Positions 43,015 through 51,276 of a DNA stretch of 64,000 bases are shown in pieces. This DNA is from Polaribacter huanghezhanensis (GTDB taxonomy: Bacteria > Bacteroidota > Bacteroidia > Flavobacteriales > Flavobacteriaceae). Each line of letters begins with the position of its first letter. The stretch's first letter is position 1. The position numbers and the translations under genes are program-made. Under the pieces are notes generated by a model that made no database searches, was not told where the DNA came from, and saw only the letters and a list, made by a program, of their open reading frames with translations. Location: NCBI RefSeq assembly GCF_030444335.1, contig NZ_CP128595.1, positions 992,001 to 1,056,000 of the forward strand. Direction: 5' to 3'.

Positions 43015-43047
43015 AAAAAAGAGCAACCAGATTTGGTTGCTCTTTTT
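43015..43047 (+). terminator. Terminator after the tonB gene
   Basis: GAGCAACC and GGTTGCTC form a stem with an AGATTT loop followed by a T6 tract; the same AGATTT loop occurs in the terminator at 3286-3315. deoC starts 46 bp later with a possible TATTTTTG -7 element between. Confidence 0.85.
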
Positions 43048-43092
43048 TAATGCGCTTAATATTTACTATTTTTGTTAGATAAATCATGTTAA

Positions 43093-43836
43093 ATGAAGCT
43101 AGCACAATATTTAGATTCTACCTATTTAAAAACCCCAACACAAGCGGGCATTTCTGAAGAAGAAACAACAGCAAATGTGATTCAGCTAGTTGAAGAAGCA
43201 ATCGCTTTTAATTTTAAATTAGTAATGCTAAGAGCGAACTATATTTCTTTAGCAAAAGAAATGATCAACAAAGCTTCATCAGGTATTTTGGTGGGAACAG
43301 TAATTGGTTTTCATGAAGGAACGTATTCTGTTGAAAAAAAATTAATTGAAGCGCAAAAAGCAATAGATTTAGGTGCTGATGATTTAGATTTTGTTGTAAA
43401 CTATGAAGCGTTTAAAAAGGGAGAAATATCTTTGATTAAAGAAGAAGTAGCAAAAGGAACGGCTTTGGGATTGCAAAACAACAAAGTAGTAAAATGGATT
43501 ATTGAAGTAGCTGCTTTAAATAATAAAGAAATTGCTACTATTTCTATGCTGATAAAGAATGTTGTTATTGATAATTTTGGTAAAGAGAATGCAAAAAACG
43601 TATTTGTAAAATCATCAACGGGGTTTTATAAAACAGAAAATGATAAGCCAAACGGAGCAACATTTGAGAGCATAAAAATAATGTCAGAGAATGCAAAACC
43701 TTTAAAAATAAAAGCAGCAGGCGGAGTAAAAACAAAGAACGATGCTTTAAAAATGATTACTTTAGGAGTTGAAAGAATTGGAACATCATCAGCAAAAGAA
43801 ATTATTGAAGAAACAACTATTAATTCAGAGTATTAA
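43093..43836 (+). CDS. deoC: Deoxyribose-phosphate aldolase
   Basis: DeoC splits 2-deoxyribose 5-phosphate into glyceraldehyde 3-phosphate and acetaldehyde during nucleoside salvage. The 247-residue TIM-barrel protein has the opening [27 protein letters not shown], the catalytic Schiff-base lysine in [14 protein letters not shown] and the second lysine in [10 protein letters not shown]. The acyltransferase gene begins 2 bp after its stop, so they are likely co-transcribed. Confidence 0.94.
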   Translation: MKLAQYLDSTYLKTPTQAGISEEETTANVIQLVEEAIAFNFKLVMLRANYISLAKEMINKASSGILVGTVIGFHEGTYSVEKKLIEAQKAIDLGADDLDFVVNYEAFKKGEISLIKEEVAKGTALGLQNNKVVKWIIEVAALNNKEIATISMLIKNVVIDNFGKENAKNVFVKSSTGFYKTENDKPNGATFESIKIMSENAKPLKIKAAGGVKTKNDALKMITLGVERIGTSSAKEIIEETTINSEY

Positions 43837-43838
43837 AA

Positions 43839-44411
43839 ATGGGTAATTATAAAGCACACGAAACGGCTGTTGTAGATGATGGTTGTGAAATTGGAGAAGG
43901 AACAAGCATTTGGCACTTTAGCCATATTATGCCAAATTGTAAGATTGGAAACAATTGTAATATTGGTCAAAATGTTGTGATTTCGCCAGAAGTAATTTTG
44001 GGCAACAATGTTAAAGTACAAAATAACGTTTCTATTTATACTGGTGTTATTTGTGAAGAGGATGTTTTTTTAGGGCCATCAATGGTTTTTACAAATGTGA
44101 TCAATCCAAGAAGCGCTGTAAACAGAAAAAAGCAATATTTAAAAACGGTTGTTAAAAAAGGGGCAAGTATTGGCGCCAACGCAACCATAGTTTGCGGAAA
44201 TGATATCGGCGAATTTTCCTTTATTGGTGCTGGAGCAGTTGTTGTAAAAGAAATTTTACCGTATGCTTTGGTTGTTGGAAATCCATCAAAACAAATTGGT
44301 TGGATTAGCGAGTTTGGGCATCGATTACGTTTTAATGAAGAAGGAATTGCAGAATGTTCAGAAAGTAAAGAAAAATATCAATTAAAAAACAATAGAGTTA
44401 CTAAACTGTAA
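43839..44411 (+). CDS. Left-handed beta-helix acyltransferase (WbpD/WlbB-like)
   Basis: The 190-residue protein consists of hexapeptide repeats ([58 protein letters not shown]) that fold as a left-handed beta-helix. The start ...WHFSHIM and VITNV-NPRSAV blocks resemble WbpD/WlbB enzymes, which acetylate UDP-amino-sugar uronates for surface polysaccharide; that substrate is inferred from resemblance. It is between deoC and remB. Confidence 0.88.
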   Translation: MGNYKAHETAVVDDGCEIGEGTSIWHFSHIMPNCKIGNNCNIGQNVVISPEVILGNNVKVQNNVSIYTGVICEEDVFLGPSMVFTNVINPRSAVNRKKQYLKTVVKKGASIGANATIVCGNDIGEFSFIGAGAVVVKEILPYALVVGNPSKQIGWISEFGHRLRFNEEGIAECSESKEKYQLKNNRVTKL

Positions 44412-44420
44412 GCATCAATA

Positions 44421-46472
44421 ATGAAAAAACATCTTCTTTTATATTTTTTATTCATTCCGTTATTTTTATCTGCTCAAGCCGAAAAATTCCCTGTATTTAA
44501 AAGCTGTGAAAATCAACACATAGATAAAATAGAATCTTGCTTTTATAAAACAACAAAAGAATTGTTTTATAAAGAATTTAAATCGCCAATTATATTAGCC
44601 CGAGAAAAATTTAAAGGAACTGTAAGTGCTGTTTTTATGGTTACCAATACAGGGAGTTTTGAACTGATTTATATCAATTCCCCTTATCCAGAATTAGAAG
44701 AAGAAGTAAAAAGAGTTTTTAAAATATTGCCAAAAATAACGCCAGCAAAATACAATAATAATAATGTAGAAATGCGTTTTGCGTTGCCGATAAACTTTCC
44801 GTTACAAATAGAAAATGATACCGCAGAAGAAATTGTTGAGGTAAAACCAAAGGAAATAAAAGTAATTCCTCTTAAAAAGGAGCCTAAAAAAGAGTTATTT
44901 ATAGAGCATAAAAGTCAGTTAAATATTCCATTTACACATCAACGATACATCAATTACGATTATGCTTTAAATAAAAATAAAAACGCACATACAGCTGTAA
45001 AACCGTATGTGTACAGTAGTGTAAATGCAGTTTATGATTTAGATGCAGAAAAAAGTCAGTTTTTAAAGCCTGAGGAAACCACTTGGTTGGGAAGAAAACT
45101 TTGGAACGAACATTTGTTAGAAGTGAGAGGCGATGGATATTGGTTTAATCTAGATTTTTTATTAGACGTACAATTAGGTAAAGACAATTCAGATGTGCCT
45201 TATACCTTTAATAACTCTAGAACTTTAAGCGTAAACGGAGGATTAGGAAATGATTTTTCGTTCTCTGCTACAGTTTATGAAAGTCAAGGACGATTTGCAG
45301 GGTATATAAACGATTTTATTTCAAACCCATCAGACACTTTTAAGCCAGCATTTTCTGAAGGATTGGTTCCGGGAAGAGGAAAAGCAAAAGGGTTTAAAGC
45401 CGATGCTTATGATTATCCTGTAGCAGAAGGTTATTTGGCATATACACCAAATAAATTTTTGCAATTTCAGTTCGGAAACGGAAAGAATTTTATTGGAGAC
45501 GGATATAGATCTCTTTTACTTTCTGATGTTTCTTCTCCAATGCCGTATTTAAAGATGAGTGTAATTTTTTGGAAATTAAATTACACAAATATTTGGCTTT
45601 GGGGCACGGATGTTAGACATCCAGTAGTTGTAAATAATGAACACCCAAGAAAGTATGTTGCCATTCATTATTTGAGTCTTAATCTTACAGAAAAATTGAA
45701 TATTGGTTTTTTTGAAACAGCAATTTCTAAAGGAGATCAAGGTTTTGATATTGGGTTTATGAATCCGTTAATGTTTTATAGGTCTGTAGAGTTTGGTAGA
45801 GGAGAAGATGCAGGGAACGCAATGTTAGGGTTAACAGCAAAATATAAATTAAAAGAAAATTTAATTGTATACTCCCAATTAATTGTAGATGAATTTTCTT
45901 TCGGAAAAATTGGCAATTTAGGATATTGGGGAAACAAATTTGGAATTCAGTTAGGAGCAAAATATTTTGATGCATTTAATGTGAAAAATTTGTATGTGCA
46001 AGGAGAATTAAACATCGTTAGACCTTATACGTTTGCACATAAAGACCCAATGTTAAACTACGGGAACTATAGTCAGCCATTAGGTCATGCTTGGGGAGCA
46101 AATTTTTGGGAAGCAGTTTTTATTGCAAATTATAAATTTAATAGATGGACAACAAGCGCAAAATTAGTTTTAGGGCAAAAAGGGTTTGATGAGTTTGCTT
46201 CTGTGAGTAATGGTGGAGATATTTATAAATCGTATAATATTAGAAAAGGAGACTATAATAATGAAATAGGTCAAGGAAACAAGGCGGCAATTTTTATTGC
46301 AGACCTTCAAGGAAGATATTTATTAAATGCATCAAACAATCTGAGCCTTTTCAGTGGATTGACATTTAGAAATTTTTCTCCAGAAAAAAACCCCACGAAT
46401 TCTCCAAGTGGATCTTTGTGGTTTTCTGTTGGAATAAAAGCAGATTTATTTAATTGGTATTTTGATTTTTAA
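44421..46472 (+). CDS. remB: Gliding motility-associated outer-membrane protein RemB-like
   Basis: RemB is an outer-membrane-associated protein that contributes to gliding in F. johnsoniae. The 683-residue product has a signal peptide (SAQA), an N-terminal TonB_C-like domain (FPVFKSCENQ...ESCFYKTT, then EMRFALPINFPL, residues 20-130) and a Wzi-like beta-rich region with VRGDGYWFNLDFLLDVQLG and KFLQFQFGNGKNFIGDGYRSLLL, ending in an aromatic-rich strand. The neighbour order with sprA, gcvH, VanZ-like and tonB supports the remB name. Confidence 0.85.
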   Translation: MKKHLLLYFLFIPLFLSAQAEKFPVFKSCENQHIDKIESCFYKTTKELFYKEFKSPIILAREKFKGTVSAVFMVTNTGSFELIYINSPYPELEEEVKRVFKILPKITPAKYNNNNVEMRFALPINFPLQIENDTAEEIVEVKPKEIKVIPLKKEPKKELFIEHKSQLNIPFTHQRYINYDYALNKNKNAHTAVKPYVYSSVNAVYDLDAEKSQFLKPEETTWLGRKLWNEHLLEVRGDGYWFNLDFLLDVQLGKDNSDVPYTFNNSRTLSVNGGLGNDFSFSATVYESQGRFAGYINDFISNPSDTFKPAFSEGLVPGRGKAKGFKADAYDYPVAEGYLAYTPNKFLQFQFGNGKNFIGDGYRSLLLSDVSSPMPYLKMSVIFWKLNYTNIWLWGTDVRHPVVVNNEHPRKYVAIHYLSLNLTEKLNIGFFETAISKGDQGFDIGFMNPLMFYRSVEFGRGEDAGNAMLGLTAKYKLKENLIVYSQLIVDEFSFGKIGNLGYWGNKFGIQLGAKYFDAFNVKNLYVQGELNIVRPYTFAHKDPMLNYGNYSQPLGHAWGANFWEAVFIANYKFNRWTTSAKLVLGQKGFDEFASVSNGGDIYKSYNIRKGDYNNEIGQGNKAAIFIADLQGRYLLNASNNLSLFSGLTFRNFSPEKNPTNSPSGSLWFSVGIKADLFNWYFDF

Positions 46473-46501
46473 AAAAAGAGATATTTTTTTTAAAAAAACT
46501 A

Positions 46502-46530
46502 TTGGTGTTTGCTAAAAACTTGTATATTTG
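46502..46530 (+). promoter_or_regulatory. Promoter for a candidate small RNA
   Basis: TTG (46502-46504), 18 bp, TATATTTG (46523-46530) fits the Bacteroidota consensus well, but no gene follows; a terminator is about 45 nt downstream. Confidence 0.6.
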
Positions 46531-46536
46531 TGTAGT

Positions 46537-46599
46537 GGTGTAAAAACCACTTTCTTTTTCATAGCAATTTTCCCACTCTAATTTAGAGTGGGTTTTTTT
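46537..46599 (+). ncRNA. Candidate short RNA of about 60 nt
   Basis: Between the promoter and the terminator lie two hairpins: GTGGT/ACCAC (46535-46550) and CCCACTCTAA/TTAGAGTGGG with a T7 tract (46572-46599). No plausible reading frame of useful length is present, and the downstream tRNAs are on the other strand. Alternative: the second hairpin simply terminates remB. Confidence 0.4.
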
Positions 46600-46628
46600 A
46601 TTTCTAATAGTTTTATAAATTTTTTTCA

Positions 46629-46662
46629 TAAAAAAAAGCCTTAACAAATTAATGTTAAGACT
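46629..46662 (-). terminator. Terminator of the tRNA transcript
   Basis: On the minus strand CTTAAC and GTTAAG form a stem with an 8-nt loop, followed by GGC and a run of eight T residues. It lies 7 bp downstream of the tRNA-Leu end. Confidence 0.7.
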
Positions 46663-46668
46663 TTCTTG

Positions 46669-46754
46669 TACTCAAGATGGGACTTGAACCCATACGGGCA
46701 TTACTGCCCACTGGATTTTAAGTCCAGCGTGTCTACCAATTCCACCACTTGAGC
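46669..46754 (-). tRNA. tRNA-Leu (anticodon TAA)
   Basis: The minus strand folds as an 86-nt class II tRNA: acceptor GCTCAAG pairing with CTTGAGT (one G-T), D-arm GGTGGAATTGGTAGACACG, anticodon arm with TAA in the loop CTTAAAA, a long variable arm TGGGCAGTAATGCCCG and T-loop GGTTCAAGTCC. CCA is not encoded. Confidence 0.95.
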
Positions 46755-46778
46755 ATTGGTATTATATTAAAAGAATAG

Positions 46779-46850
46779 AGCGAAAGACGGGATTTGAACC
46801 CGCGACCCCCACCTTGGCAAGGTGATGCTCTACCCCTGAGCTACTTTCGC
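46779..46850 (-). tRNA. tRNA-Gly (anticodon GCC)
   Basis: A 72-nt tRNA with acceptor GCGAAAG/CTTTCGC, D-arm TAGCTCAGGGGTAGAGC, anticodon loop TTGCCAA and T-arm GGGTTCAAATCCC. It is upstream of tRNA-Leu in the same transcript. Confidence 0.95.
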
Positions 46851-46893
46851 GCAGTATATTTTAAAGAACTTACATATCTTTCATATGCGGGTG

Positions 46894-46922
46894 CAAAGTT
46901 AAAACAAAAAAGGAATTACCAA
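46894..46922 (-). promoter_or_regulatory. Promoter of the tRNA-Gly/tRNA-Leu transcript
   Basis: On the minus strand TTG (46922-46920), 18 bp, TAACTTTG (46901-46894), followed by GCACCCGCATATG, matches the consensus. The first tRNA begins about 45 bp downstream. The rest of 46851-47032 shows only AT-rich sequence and the divergent cyoE promoter. Confidence 0.65.
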
Positions 46923-47002
46923 AGATTTTTTTAAACTATTTTAAATAGAAATTTAATTCGTTTTTTATAGTGTAAAAAGCAAGAAATTAGTGGAGAATAA
47001 AA

Positions 47003-47010
47003 TACCTTTG
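47003..47010 (+). promoter_or_regulatory. Probable -7 element of the cyoE-cox operon
   Basis: TACCTTTG fits TAnnTTTG 22 bp upstream of the cyoE start codon. A matching TTG upstream element at the usual distance is not visible. Confidence 0.5.
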
Positions 47011-47032
47011 CAAAAGATTTGAAAATAGGTAA

Positions 47033-47935
47033 ATGAACTCAATTTCTAGAATAGAAAATAAATCAACAATTAAAAATTTTGTGACAGATTTTTTACAACT
47101 TACAAAAGTTGGTCTGTCATTAAGTGTGGTTTTTTCTTCTATTGCAGGTTATCTATTAGCCGCAGAAATTGTAGATGTTTTTATCATTTTTCAATTAGCT
47201 ATTGGAGGTTACTTTATGGTTGGTGCATCAAACGCATTTAATCAAGTTATAGAAAGAGACACAGACTCTTTGATGAAAAGAACGATGAACAGACCTTTGC
47301 CAACTGGCAGAATGACTGTTTCTACTGCGTTAACAATAGCGTTTTTATTTACAATTTTAGGAATTGCAATTTTATACAATATCAATGCAAAGTCTGCATT
47401 ATTCGGAGCAATATCCATTTTTTTATACACCAGTCTATATACTCCATTAAAATCTGTAACTCCATTGACCGTTTTTGTAGGAGCAATTCCAGGTGCAATT
47501 CCTTTTATGTTGGGTTGGGTTGCAGCAACAAATCAATTTGGGATCGAAGCAGGATTTTTATTTTTAATTCAATTTTTTTGGCAATTTCCACATTTTTGGG
47601 CAATTGGTTGGTTGCAATTTGAAGAATATCAGAAAGCAGGATTTAATATGCTGCCAATGAATAAAAAGGACAAAGGCGCTATTAAGCAAATTATCTTTTA
47701 TACTTTTATAATGATTTTGGTTTCTGTTGCTCCAGTATTAAAAGTAACAGGGGCTTTTTATATATATCCTGCAACAGCAGTAATTATTGCTTTAGCTGGC
47801 TGCTCTATGCTGTATTACGGCATCCAATTATACAAAACAGAATCGAATATTGAAGCAAGAAAATTAATGTTATCAAGTGTTATTTATATAACACTCGTTC
47901 AAATAATATACGTAATAGATAAATTTTTACATTAA
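47033..47935 (+). CDS. cyoE: Heme O synthase (protoheme IX farnesyltransferase)
   Basis: This UbiA-family membrane enzyme attaches a farnesyl group to heme B, giving heme O for terminal oxidases. The 300-residue protein has about eight membrane helices and the prenyl-diphosphate-binding motif NAFNQVIERDTDSLMKRT (N-x3-D-x3-D type), with a second conserved loop before YTPLKSVTPLTVFVGA. It opens the operon that encodes small oxidase subunits and assembly factors, starting 5 bp before the first subunit III gene. Confidence 0.95.
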   Translation: MNSISRIENKSTIKNFVTDFLQLTKVGLSLSVVFSSIAGYLLAAEIVDVFIIFQLAIGGYFMVGASNAFNQVIERDTDSLMKRTMNRPLPTGRMTVSTALTIAFLFTILGIAILYNINAKSALFGAISIFLYTSLYTPLKSVTPLTVFVGAIPGAIPFMLGWVAATNQFGIEAGFLFLIQFFWQFPHFWAIGWLQFEEYQKAGFNMLPMNKKDKGAIKQIIFYTFIMILVSVAPVLKVTGAFYIYPATAVIIALAGCSMLYYGIQLYKTESNIEARKLMLSSVIYITLVQIIYVIDKFLH

Positions 47936-47940
47936 ATAAA

Positions 47941-48525
47941 ATGAGTCAAGAAAGTTTAAATACAGAATTAAGTGTAGCAAAGAAGAAGTCTCTAAAACCG
48001 ATGTTATGGATTTCTATGATAAGTATGACCATGTTTTTTGCAGGATTAACAAGTGCTTATGTGGTAAGTAGAAAAAGAGAAGATTGGGTTTCATTTGATT
48101 TGCCCAAAGCATTTTATATAAGTACAGCATTAATAATCTTTAGTAGTTTAACATTTTTATTAGCTCAGAGATTGCTTAAAAAAGACAATATAAAAGGGAG
48201 TTTTTTACTACTTCTTATCACCTTAGTTTTAGGCGTTGGATTTATTTATTATCAATATGAAGGATTTATTCAATTAAGAAATGTAGGGTTGTTTTTTACT
48301 GGACCAAATAGTACAGTATCAACTTCTTTTATTATTGGAATAACATTTATGCACGTTTTACACCTAATTGCAGGATTAATTGTGTTATTAGTTGTAATTT
48401 ATAATCATTTTAAATCTAAGTATAATTCGGCAGAAATGCTTGGTTTTGAGCTTGGTGCAATTTTTTGGCACTTTGTTGGAGTACTTTGGATTTATCTATT
48501 TTTCTTTTTCTATTTTATTAGATGA
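47941..48525 (+). CDS. Heme-copper oxidase subunit III, short form
   Basis: The 194-residue protein has five membrane helices and the subunit III features MFFAGLTSAYVV, FIIGITFMHVLHLIAGL and the closing HFVGVLWIYLFFFFYFIR. It lies 5 bp after cyoE and 55 bp before a second, longer subunit III gene. Two adjacent subunit III paralogues are typical of Bacteroidota caa3-type oxidase clusters. Catalytic subunits I and II are not in this window. Confidence 0.9.
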   Translation: MSQESLNTELSVAKKKSLKPMLWISMISMTMFFAGLTSAYVVSRKREDWVSFDLPKAFYISTALIIFSSLTFLLAQRLLKKDNIKGSFLLLLITLVLGVGFIYYQYEGFIQLRNVGLFFTGPNSTVSTSFIIGITFMHVLHLIAGLIVLLVVIYNHFKSKYNSAEMLGFELGAIFWHFVGVLWIYLFFFFYFIR

Positions 48526-48580
48526 TGAAAATTATGTAATTTTGACAAACTATTTTAAAAAATAATTAACATAGCTATTT

Positions 48581-49561
48581 ATGGGAGCAACTATTGCTGT
48601 AAATTCTGAAGACAAAACTGCCTGGAACGGTGGCGGGAAAAAACCTTTTGGAGCGAGTTACGGAAAAATGATGATGTGGTTTTTTATCGTATCAGATGCA
48701 TTAACTTTTTCTGGATTTTTAGCCGCTTACGGTTTAACAAGATTTAAATTTATAGACTCTTGGCCAATTGCCGATGAAGTTTTTACTCACTTTCCGTTTT
48801 TACACGGAGTACATGCACCAATGTACTATGTAGCATTAATGACATTTATCTTAATTTTTTCTTCTGTAACAATGGTGTTAGCTGTTGATGCTGGTCATCA
48901 AATGAAGAAAAAGAAAGTAGCTTGGTACATGTTGTTTACCATTATTGGTGGTGTAATCTTTTTAGGCTCTCAAGCTTGGGAATGGAAAAACTTTATTGGA
49001 GGTACTTACGGCGCAGTTCAAACAACAGATGGTAAAATCTTACAGTTTGTTAAAGATGGGCATCAAGTTGAGTTAGCTACTTTTGTGGTTGAAGGCAAAA
49101 GAGAAGAAGTTAATCACACGCGTAAAAATGGGTTATGGTTTGAGCAAGGAGATCCAATATCAACATATTCTTTAAAAGATGTTGTAAGTTCTTATGAAAA
49201 CAATCCAGATGTATTCATAAGAATTGAAAAAATAGATCTTGCAACCAAACAAAAAACAATTCTTTCTAAAGAAGAAGGATCTCGTTATTTATTAAATGCA
49301 AAGCAAGTTGTTGAGGGTGCAAACCTTGAAGCAAATGAATATGGACATCCACTTTTTGCAGATTTCTTTTTCTTTATTACTGGTTTTCACGGTTTCCACG
49401 TATTTACAGGAGTACTTATAAATATAATCATATTTTTTAATGTTCTTATTGGTACTTACGAGCGCAGAGGACATTACGAAATGGTAGAAAAAGTAGGATT
49501 ATATTGGCACTTTGTAGATTTAGTTTGGGTATTTGTATTCACTTTCTTCTACTTAGTTTAA
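48581..49561 (+). CDS. Heme-copper oxidase subunit III, long form
   Basis: The 326-residue protein has subunit III helices at both ends (MMMWFFIVSDALTFSGFLAAYG, FITGFHGFHVFTGVLIN and the final WHFVDLVWVFVFTFFYL) and, between about residues 145 and 250, a polar insert of some 100 residues that has no membrane helix and is charged. The insert is characteristic of the second subunit III in this phylum and is probably exposed outside the inner membrane. TAATTTTG at 48537-48544 may provide an internal promoter. Confidence 0.9.
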   Translation: MGATIAVNSEDKTAWNGGGKKPFGASYGKMMMWFFIVSDALTFSGFLAAYGLTRFKFIDSWPIADEVFTHFPFLHGVHAPMYYVALMTFILIFSSVTMVLAVDAGHQMKKKKVAWYMLFTIIGGVIFLGSQAWEWKNFIGGTYGAVQTTDGKILQFVKDGHQVELATFVVEGKREEVNHTRKNGLWFEQGDPISTYSLKDVVSSYENNPDVFIRIEKIDLATKQKTILSKEEGSRYLLNAKQVVEGANLEANEYGHPLFADFFFFITGFHGFHVFTGVLINIIIFFNVLIGTYERRGHYEMVEKVGLYWHFVDLVWVFVFTFFYLV

Positions 49562-49581
49562 TTATATAAAGATTATAAAAG

Positions 49582-49929
49582 ATGGCACACGCACACGAAT
49601 CTAATACAAAAAGAATATGGATGGTTTTCGGAATACTTTCTGTAATAACAATTGTAGAAGTTATTTTCGGTATTATAAAACCAGCTAGTTTACATTTAAC
49701 TCATTTTTTAGGCACAAGTCCATTAAACTGGTTATTCATTATATTAACCTTAGTTAAAGCGTATGGAATTACTTGGGTCTTTATGCACATGGAAGGTGAA
49801 AAAAAAGGATTAAGGAGAGCTGTCGTTTGGACAGCTGTATTTTTAATTTGTTATTTAGTGACTTTATTGTTAATAGAAGGAGGACATATATTTGATGTAT
49901 TGTCTCCTTTGACAAAATGGGACTACTAA
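49582..49929 (+). CDS. Cytochrome c oxidase subunit IV
   Basis: The 115-residue protein has three membrane helices and starts MAHAHESNTKRIWMVFGIL, the pattern of the bacterial COX4/CtaF family. It follows the long subunit III by 20 bp. A strong hairpin with a T9 tract lies directly after its stop codon and 5 bp before the next start codon. Confidence 0.88.
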   Translation: MAHAHESNTKRIWMVFGILSVITIVEVIFGIIKPASLHLTHFLGTSPLNWLFIILTLVKAYGITWVFMHMEGEKKGLRRAVVWTAVFLICYLVTLLLIEGGHIFDVLSPLTKWDY

Positions 49930-49946
49930 TTGTATTAAAATAAATT

Positions 49947-49973
49947 AAGGTGGTTTTTACCACCTTTTTTTTT
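49947..49973 (+). terminator. Terminator or attenuator between coxIV and the next gene
   Basis: AGGTGGT and ACCACCT form a perfect 7-bp stem with a T-rich loop and a T9 tract ending at 49973. The following start codon is at 49979. Confidence 0.8.
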
Positions 49974-49978
49974 GCAAC

Positions 49979-50626
49979 ATGAAGAAAAATAAAATTAAAA
50001 AAGGACTTGTATTATCGGTATTATTTTTAGGACCGTTAATTTTTTATATTTTCCTTTCATTAGGGATTTATCATCATGCAAACTTACCAATACTTACAAA
50101 AAAGGTAGAAGATGTAAAAGGAGAGGTTACATTTAAAAAACATTTTTCTATAGTTAGTTTTTTAGGAACAGATATTGACAAAAATAAAGGAGGCCTTTTT
50201 AATTTAAACGAAGTTATTTATAAAAGATACCATAAAAGCCTTTATTTTCAGTCTGTTTTAATTGCTCCAAAAGGAACAGAAACACAAGTAGAATCTTTAA
50301 AAAAGAAACTAAGCTCTTATTCAAATATTGAAAATTGGAAGTTTGTTTTTTTGGACGAAAATGAGATAAAGGCAATTTTTAAAAGTTTTGATTCTCCCTA
50401 TTCTTTAAACGATCAGTTAGGTTCTGAGTATGTGTTTATTGTTGATAGAGAATTGCGTTTGCGAGGAAGAAAAGATGATGAAGATACCGATAACGGAAGG
50501 TTGTACGGTTACGATATGAATTCTGTAAGCGATCTTAAAAATAAAATGAAGAAAGACATAGAAATTATTTATTATCAGCTTAAAAAATCATTAGAAAAAG
50601 AGAAACGCTTTAAACGAAAAATATAA
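49979..50626 (+). CDS. Membrane-anchored protein of the cox operon, degenerate SCO/thioredoxin-like
   Basis: The 215-residue protein has one N-terminal membrane helix (residues 8-30) and a soluble domain that has no Cys. The second half, with SEYVFIVDRELRLRGRK, resembles the FALIDKEGNIRSR segment of the neighbouring SCO protein, which suggests a thioredoxin-like fold whose copper site has been lost. Its start is 5 bp past a terminator hairpin and 6 bp separate its stop from the SCO start. It is probably an oxidase assembly helper; no direct evidence for function exists. Confidence 0.75.
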   Translation: MKKNKIKKGLVLSVLFLGPLIFYIFLSLGIYHHANLPILTKKVEDVKGEVTFKKHFSIVSFLGTDIDKNKGGLFNLNEVIYKRYHKSLYFQSVLIAPKGTETQVESLKKKLSSYSNIENWKFVFLDENEIKAIFKSFDSPYSLNDQLGSEYVFIVDRELRLRGRKDDEDTDNGRLYGYDMNSVSDLKNKMKKDIEIIYYQLKKSLEKEKRFKRKI

Positions 50627-50631
50627 TTAAA

Positions 50632-51276
50632 ATGAAAAAAAAGTATTCTTATATCGGTATTTCATTTATCATATTAATTTTTGGAATTTACGTTGTTCCT
50701 AAAGTGGTAAAGAAATTTCAAAAATCAGATTTGGTTACTTTTAACAAAGTGCCAGATTTTGAGTTTATCAATCAAAAAGGAAATACAATTACCAATAAAA
50801 ATTTTGAAGGAAAAGTATATGTTGTAGAATTTTTCTTTACAACGTGCCCGTCTATTTGCCCAATTATGAATCAAAAAATGATTGCTGTGCAAAAAGAATT
50901 TTATGGAAATCCAAACTTCGGAATTGCTTCTTTTTCTATCACTCCAGATATTGATACTCCAGAAGTTCTAAATCAGTATAGAAAAGAACACAACATTACA
51001 AGCAGTAACTGGCAAATGTTAACTGGTAAAAGCCAAGATTCTGTCTTTGATTTATCTAATAAAGGATTTAAATTATACGCAGGTGACGGAGATGAAAAAG
51101 ATGGCGGATTTGAACATTCTGGGTTGTTTGCTTTAATTGACAAAGAAGGTAATATTCGCTCTAGAAGAGATGCACACGGAAATCCAATTATGTATTATAG
51201 AGCCTTAGAAGAAAGTGGTTTTCCAGACCAAATAACAGCATTAAAAGAAGATATTAAAATCTTGTTAAATGAGTAA
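50632..51276 (+). CDS. SCO-family copper chaperone for cytochrome oxidase assembly
   Basis: SCO proteins deliver copper to the CuA site of subunit II. The 214-residue protein has an N-terminal membrane anchor and a thioredoxin-like domain with the copper motif C-x3-C in TTCPSICP and the third ligand His in GFEHSGLFALID. The stop overlaps the DUF420 gene by 8 bp. It belongs to the same operon as cyoE and the oxidase subunits, which makes the role likely. Confidence 0.93.
   Translation: MKKKYSYIGISFIILIFGIYVVPKVVKKFQKSDLVTFNKVPDFEFINQKGNTITNKNFEGKVYVVEFFFTTCPSICPIMNQKMIAVQKEFYGNPNFGIASFSITPDIDTPEVLNQYRKEHNITSSNWQMLTGKSQDSVFDLSNKGFKLYAGDGDEKDGGFEHSGLFALIDKEGNIRSRRDAHGNPIMYYRALEESGFPDQITALKEDIKILLNE

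Noticed and set aside
42385..43026. 213-residue Ser/Thr-rich frame on the minus strand over the tonB gene
   Set aside because: Its composition is the complement of the acidic and Pro-rich TonB spacer; the plus strand encodes a recognisable TonB.
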